This document shows, piece by piece, positions 23,105 to 24,762 of a stretch of DNA of 24,762 bases. How positions within the stretch are numbered: the first letter of the stretch is position 1; each line of letters opens with the position of its first letter. The notes below the pieces were generated by a model. The model had not been told where the DNA came from, searched no databases, and worked only from the letters and a program-made list of their open reading frames with translations. Location of the stretch: positions 1 to 24,762 of the forward strand of contig DHNJ01000054.1 of assembly GCA_002409445.1 (NCBI GenBank), given 5' to 3'. The translations under genes were made by a program, and so were the position numbers. The DNA is from Armatimonadetes bacterium UBA5419. GTDB lineage: Bacteria; Armatimonadota; UBA10988.

Positions 23105-24367
23105 TCATCCCAGGCGTTGGGTCGGCTTGGTATGCTGGCTGGAGCGGGCCAAAGCGTCCTGGCTGATCGGCTCGCCGGCTGCCAAGCTCTCTTCCATCTC
23201 CTCCAGCACGCGGGTCGCCTGAGTCTTGCCCAGGCGGGCGGTGAGCTGTTTCTTACGGGCCAGGACGCTGGTCTGCTGGGCCAACGACCCGCTGGCTACC
23301 GCCTCCTCCAGCTCCTCTTCGAGCAGGGCGTCAAGGCATTCGGCGGCCAGGCGGACCACCTCCGGGTTACGTTGCGCCAGCGCCGGCGCCTCGTCGGTCC
23401 ATTCGAGCACCACGGGTTGCGGCTCCACACGGGAGGCATCCGACATGCGCCAGCTCGCCGCGACCTCCATCAGGCGCGCTCGCCCCGCCGGCCGCGCGCC
23501 GGTGACGATGTCGAGCAGGAACGCCTGCGGCACCTCGTCTTGCAGCACGCCGATGGGTAGGTCGAAGCCGCCGTCGATGACCTCTGGCGCGTGGAACAGC
23601 TTCTTGTCAGGGTAGACCCGCCACAGCCGCCGAATGGTGCCGCCCAGCCCGCGCACGTGCAACATCACGTCGGCTAGCACCGATCGCTGTAAGTGCATCA
23701 GCTCGCGGCTGAAGCCGGTGACCAATTCGCCGACCGACTGGCAGTAGTGGAAGCGGCCGTTGCCGCTGTCGGCCAGGCGGCGGAGGAACGCCTGGTCATA
23801 GTTCGCGGCGTCGCCCAGACCGATCGCCGACAGCGACACGCCATGGTCGCGCATCTCGCGGTCGACGCGGAGGAAGTACGGTGTCTGGCGCGTGTCGACG
23901 TAGCCCTGGGTCGTGGTCGGGTAGCCATCGGAGAGTAGCACCGCGAAGGAACTGCGTTCGGCCGTGGCGTGCCGGCGCAACTCGCTGAGGACGGTGTCGA
24001 GCCCGCGCTGGAGGTTGGTCACACCCTCGGCGCGCAGGCGGTCCAGCACGTCGGAGACGCGCTGCAGCGTCGCCGGGCCGGCCGGCGCGCCGCGCAGACG
24101 GACGACCGCGTCGGTCGAGAAGTCGACCAGCGACAGGACGTCGCCCGGCTGGAGCTGCGCCGCAAGGCCTTCGACCGCGCCACAGGCGTGATTCAGCTTG
24201 GCCCCGGCCATCGACTCGCTCGTGTCGAGTAGGATACCTAGGTTCAGCGAAAGCCGGCGTAGCGCGCGGGCAGGCGCCGCTTCGATGAGCACCGTCGTCT
24301 GGAAGTCGCCCGTCAGGGGGCGGCTCGGCTTGTCCAGCGCCACACGCAGCCGGAGCGGTTCAGGCAT
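23105..24367 (-). CDS. von Willebrand factor A domain protein
   Basis: This 420-residue soluble protein has a vWA domain at about 40-220 with a complete MIDAS site: D48-x-S50-x-S52 (LLDTSESM), Thr117 (VTNLQRGL) and Asp147 (LLSDGYPT). A beta-rich region before and after it and a C-terminal helical part (CLDALLEEELEEAVASGS, then KKQLTARLGKTQATRVLEEMEE) complete it, much like stand-alone bacterial vWA proteins of the BatA/YfbK type. There is no signal peptide. Start ATG 24367 has GGAGG 6 bases upstream and overlaps the PP2C gene by 8 bp. MIDAS sites bind metal and partners, so it is a likely scaffold in the kinase/phosphatase module; the partner is unknown. Confidence 0.9.
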   Translation of the reverse strand: MPEPLRLRVALDKPSRPLTGDFQTTVLIEAAPARALRRLSLNLGILLDTSESMAGAKLNHACGAVEGLAAQLQPGDVLSLVDFSTDAVVRLRGAPAGPATLQRVSDVLDRLRAEGVTNLQRGLDTVLSELRRHATAERSSFAVLLSDGYPTTTQGYVDTRQTPYFLRVDREMRDHGVSLSAIGLGDAANYDQAFLRRLADSGNGRFHYCQSVGELVTGFSRELMHLQRSVLADVMLHVRGLGGTIRRLWRVYPDKKLFHAPEVIDGGFDLPIGVLQDEVPQAFLLDIVTGARPAGRARLMEVAASWRMSDASRVEPQPVVLEWTDEAPALAQRNPEVVRLAAECLDALLEEELEEAVASGSLAQQTSVLARKKQLTARLGKTQATRVLEEMEESLAAGEPISQDALARSSQHTKPTQRLG

Positions 24368-24762
24368 GGTCGCCCTCCGCCGTCAGCAGACACACCAACG
24401 TGCTGACATTGTCGCGCGTCCCACCGTCGAGCGCGGCGCGCTCCAGCCGGCTGGCGATCTGCGCCGCAGTACCGCGCGTACCCAACAACTCCGCCACCCG
24501 CTCTTGGCGCAGCGGCTCGATGAGACCGTCGGAGCAAAGCAGCAGCCGATCACCTGGGCGCAACAGACGGAGACGTATCTGTGGGCTGGGCGACCCGGTC
24601 TGGCCCAGGGCCTGCGTCAACACATGGCCTTGGGCGTGGCTGCGGGCATCGGCCGCAGCAATCTCGCCGTCATCCACCAGGTCCTGGGCGACCGTGTGAT
24701 CGCGGGTCAGTTGTTCCAGCCGCCCTTCGCGCCAGAGGTAGGCGCGGCTGTCGCCGACGTGC
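24360..24762 (-). CDS. PP2C-type protein phosphatase, C-terminal part only
   Basis: The frame stays open to the right edge, and the first visible residues are HVGDSRAYLWREGRLEQLTR, a PP2C (PPM) signature. The later segments LRPGDRLLLCSDGLIEP and DGGTRDNVSTLV are the other conserved PPM motifs; their Asp residues bind the metal ions. About 133 residues are visible out of an expected 240 or so. The internal ATG near 24677 is not the start, because the conserved GDSRAY lies upstream of it. It overlaps the vWA gene by 8 bp. It would dephosphorylate targets of the kinase encoded three genes on. Confidence 0.9.
   Translation of the reverse strand, partial: HVGDSRAYLWREGRLEQLTRDHTVAQDLVDDGEIAAADARSHAQGHVLTQALGQTGSPSPQIRLRLLRPGDRLLLCSDGLIEPLRQERVAELLGTRGTAAQIASRLERAALDGGTRDNVSTLVCLLTAEGDHA

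Overview
The window is a gene-dense, GC-rich piece of a bacterial chromosome. Nineteen protein genes (two cut by the window edges) and one tRNA cover almost all of it, and no gap reaches 300 bp. I see no phage, transposon, CRISPR or plasmid signal. The gene mix suggests an environmental member of Armatimonadota, or less likely the Planctomycetes group. It includes a hydroxysqualene-type HpnC/HpnD/HpnE squalene pathway, a Gfo/Idh/MocA oxidoreductase, a two-domain GNAT_C-type acyltransferase, and a giant M28-like/FtsX permease followed by an OPT-like 'DUF6785-type' membrane protein. The taxon is inferred from gene content only; there is no rRNA or marker gene to fix it.

Layout. Positions 1-1385 (minus strand) hold an isochorismatase-like hydrolase, an EI24/CysZ-type membrane protein and the start of an unknown gene, tightly coupled. 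A seven-iron ferredoxin diverges from them at 1492 and runs tail-to-tail into hpnE. Positions 7414-1709 (minus) look like one seven-gene operon: unknown protein, RsmJ-like methyltransferase, two small related coiled-coil proteins, then hpnC-hpnD-hpnE, which makes squalene from farnesyl diphosphate. At about 7440 a compact element looks like a two-way promoter, firing this operon one way and a PhnP-like metallo-beta-lactamase-fold hydrolase the other way. Positions 8237-12563 hold a small beta-rich protein, the Gfo/Idh/MocA dehydrogenase, and a minus-strand pair of tldD and a GNAT_C-type acyltransferase. A strong hairpin separates these from a TPR protein whose membrane part appears to be three copies of a DUF3566-like unit.

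Positions 14063-20944 (plus) form a two-gene operon behind a good sigma70-type promoter. A 1595-residue protein carries a signal peptide, an M28 peptidase-like ectodomain that seems to have lost its zinc and catalytic residues, and an FtsX permease core. It overlaps by 4 bp with a 662-residue OPT-like membrane protein. I regard this pair as the best candidate for an undescribed system: a membrane machine with a dead-peptidase sensor or binding domain beside a peptide-transporter-like protein.

A tRNA-Arg(UCU) with its own promoter follows. The window ends with a minus-strand signalling operon read from the right edge: PP2C phosphatase (5' end outside the window), von Willebrand A protein, zinc-ribbon/FHA protein and Ser/Thr kinase. 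The set resembles the TerY-P type triad (vWA, kinase, phosphatase) with an FHA adaptor added.

Many genes are coupled by ATGA or GTGA overlaps. Several starts are GTG, and convergent genes commonly share or overlap their ends, so the genome is compact.
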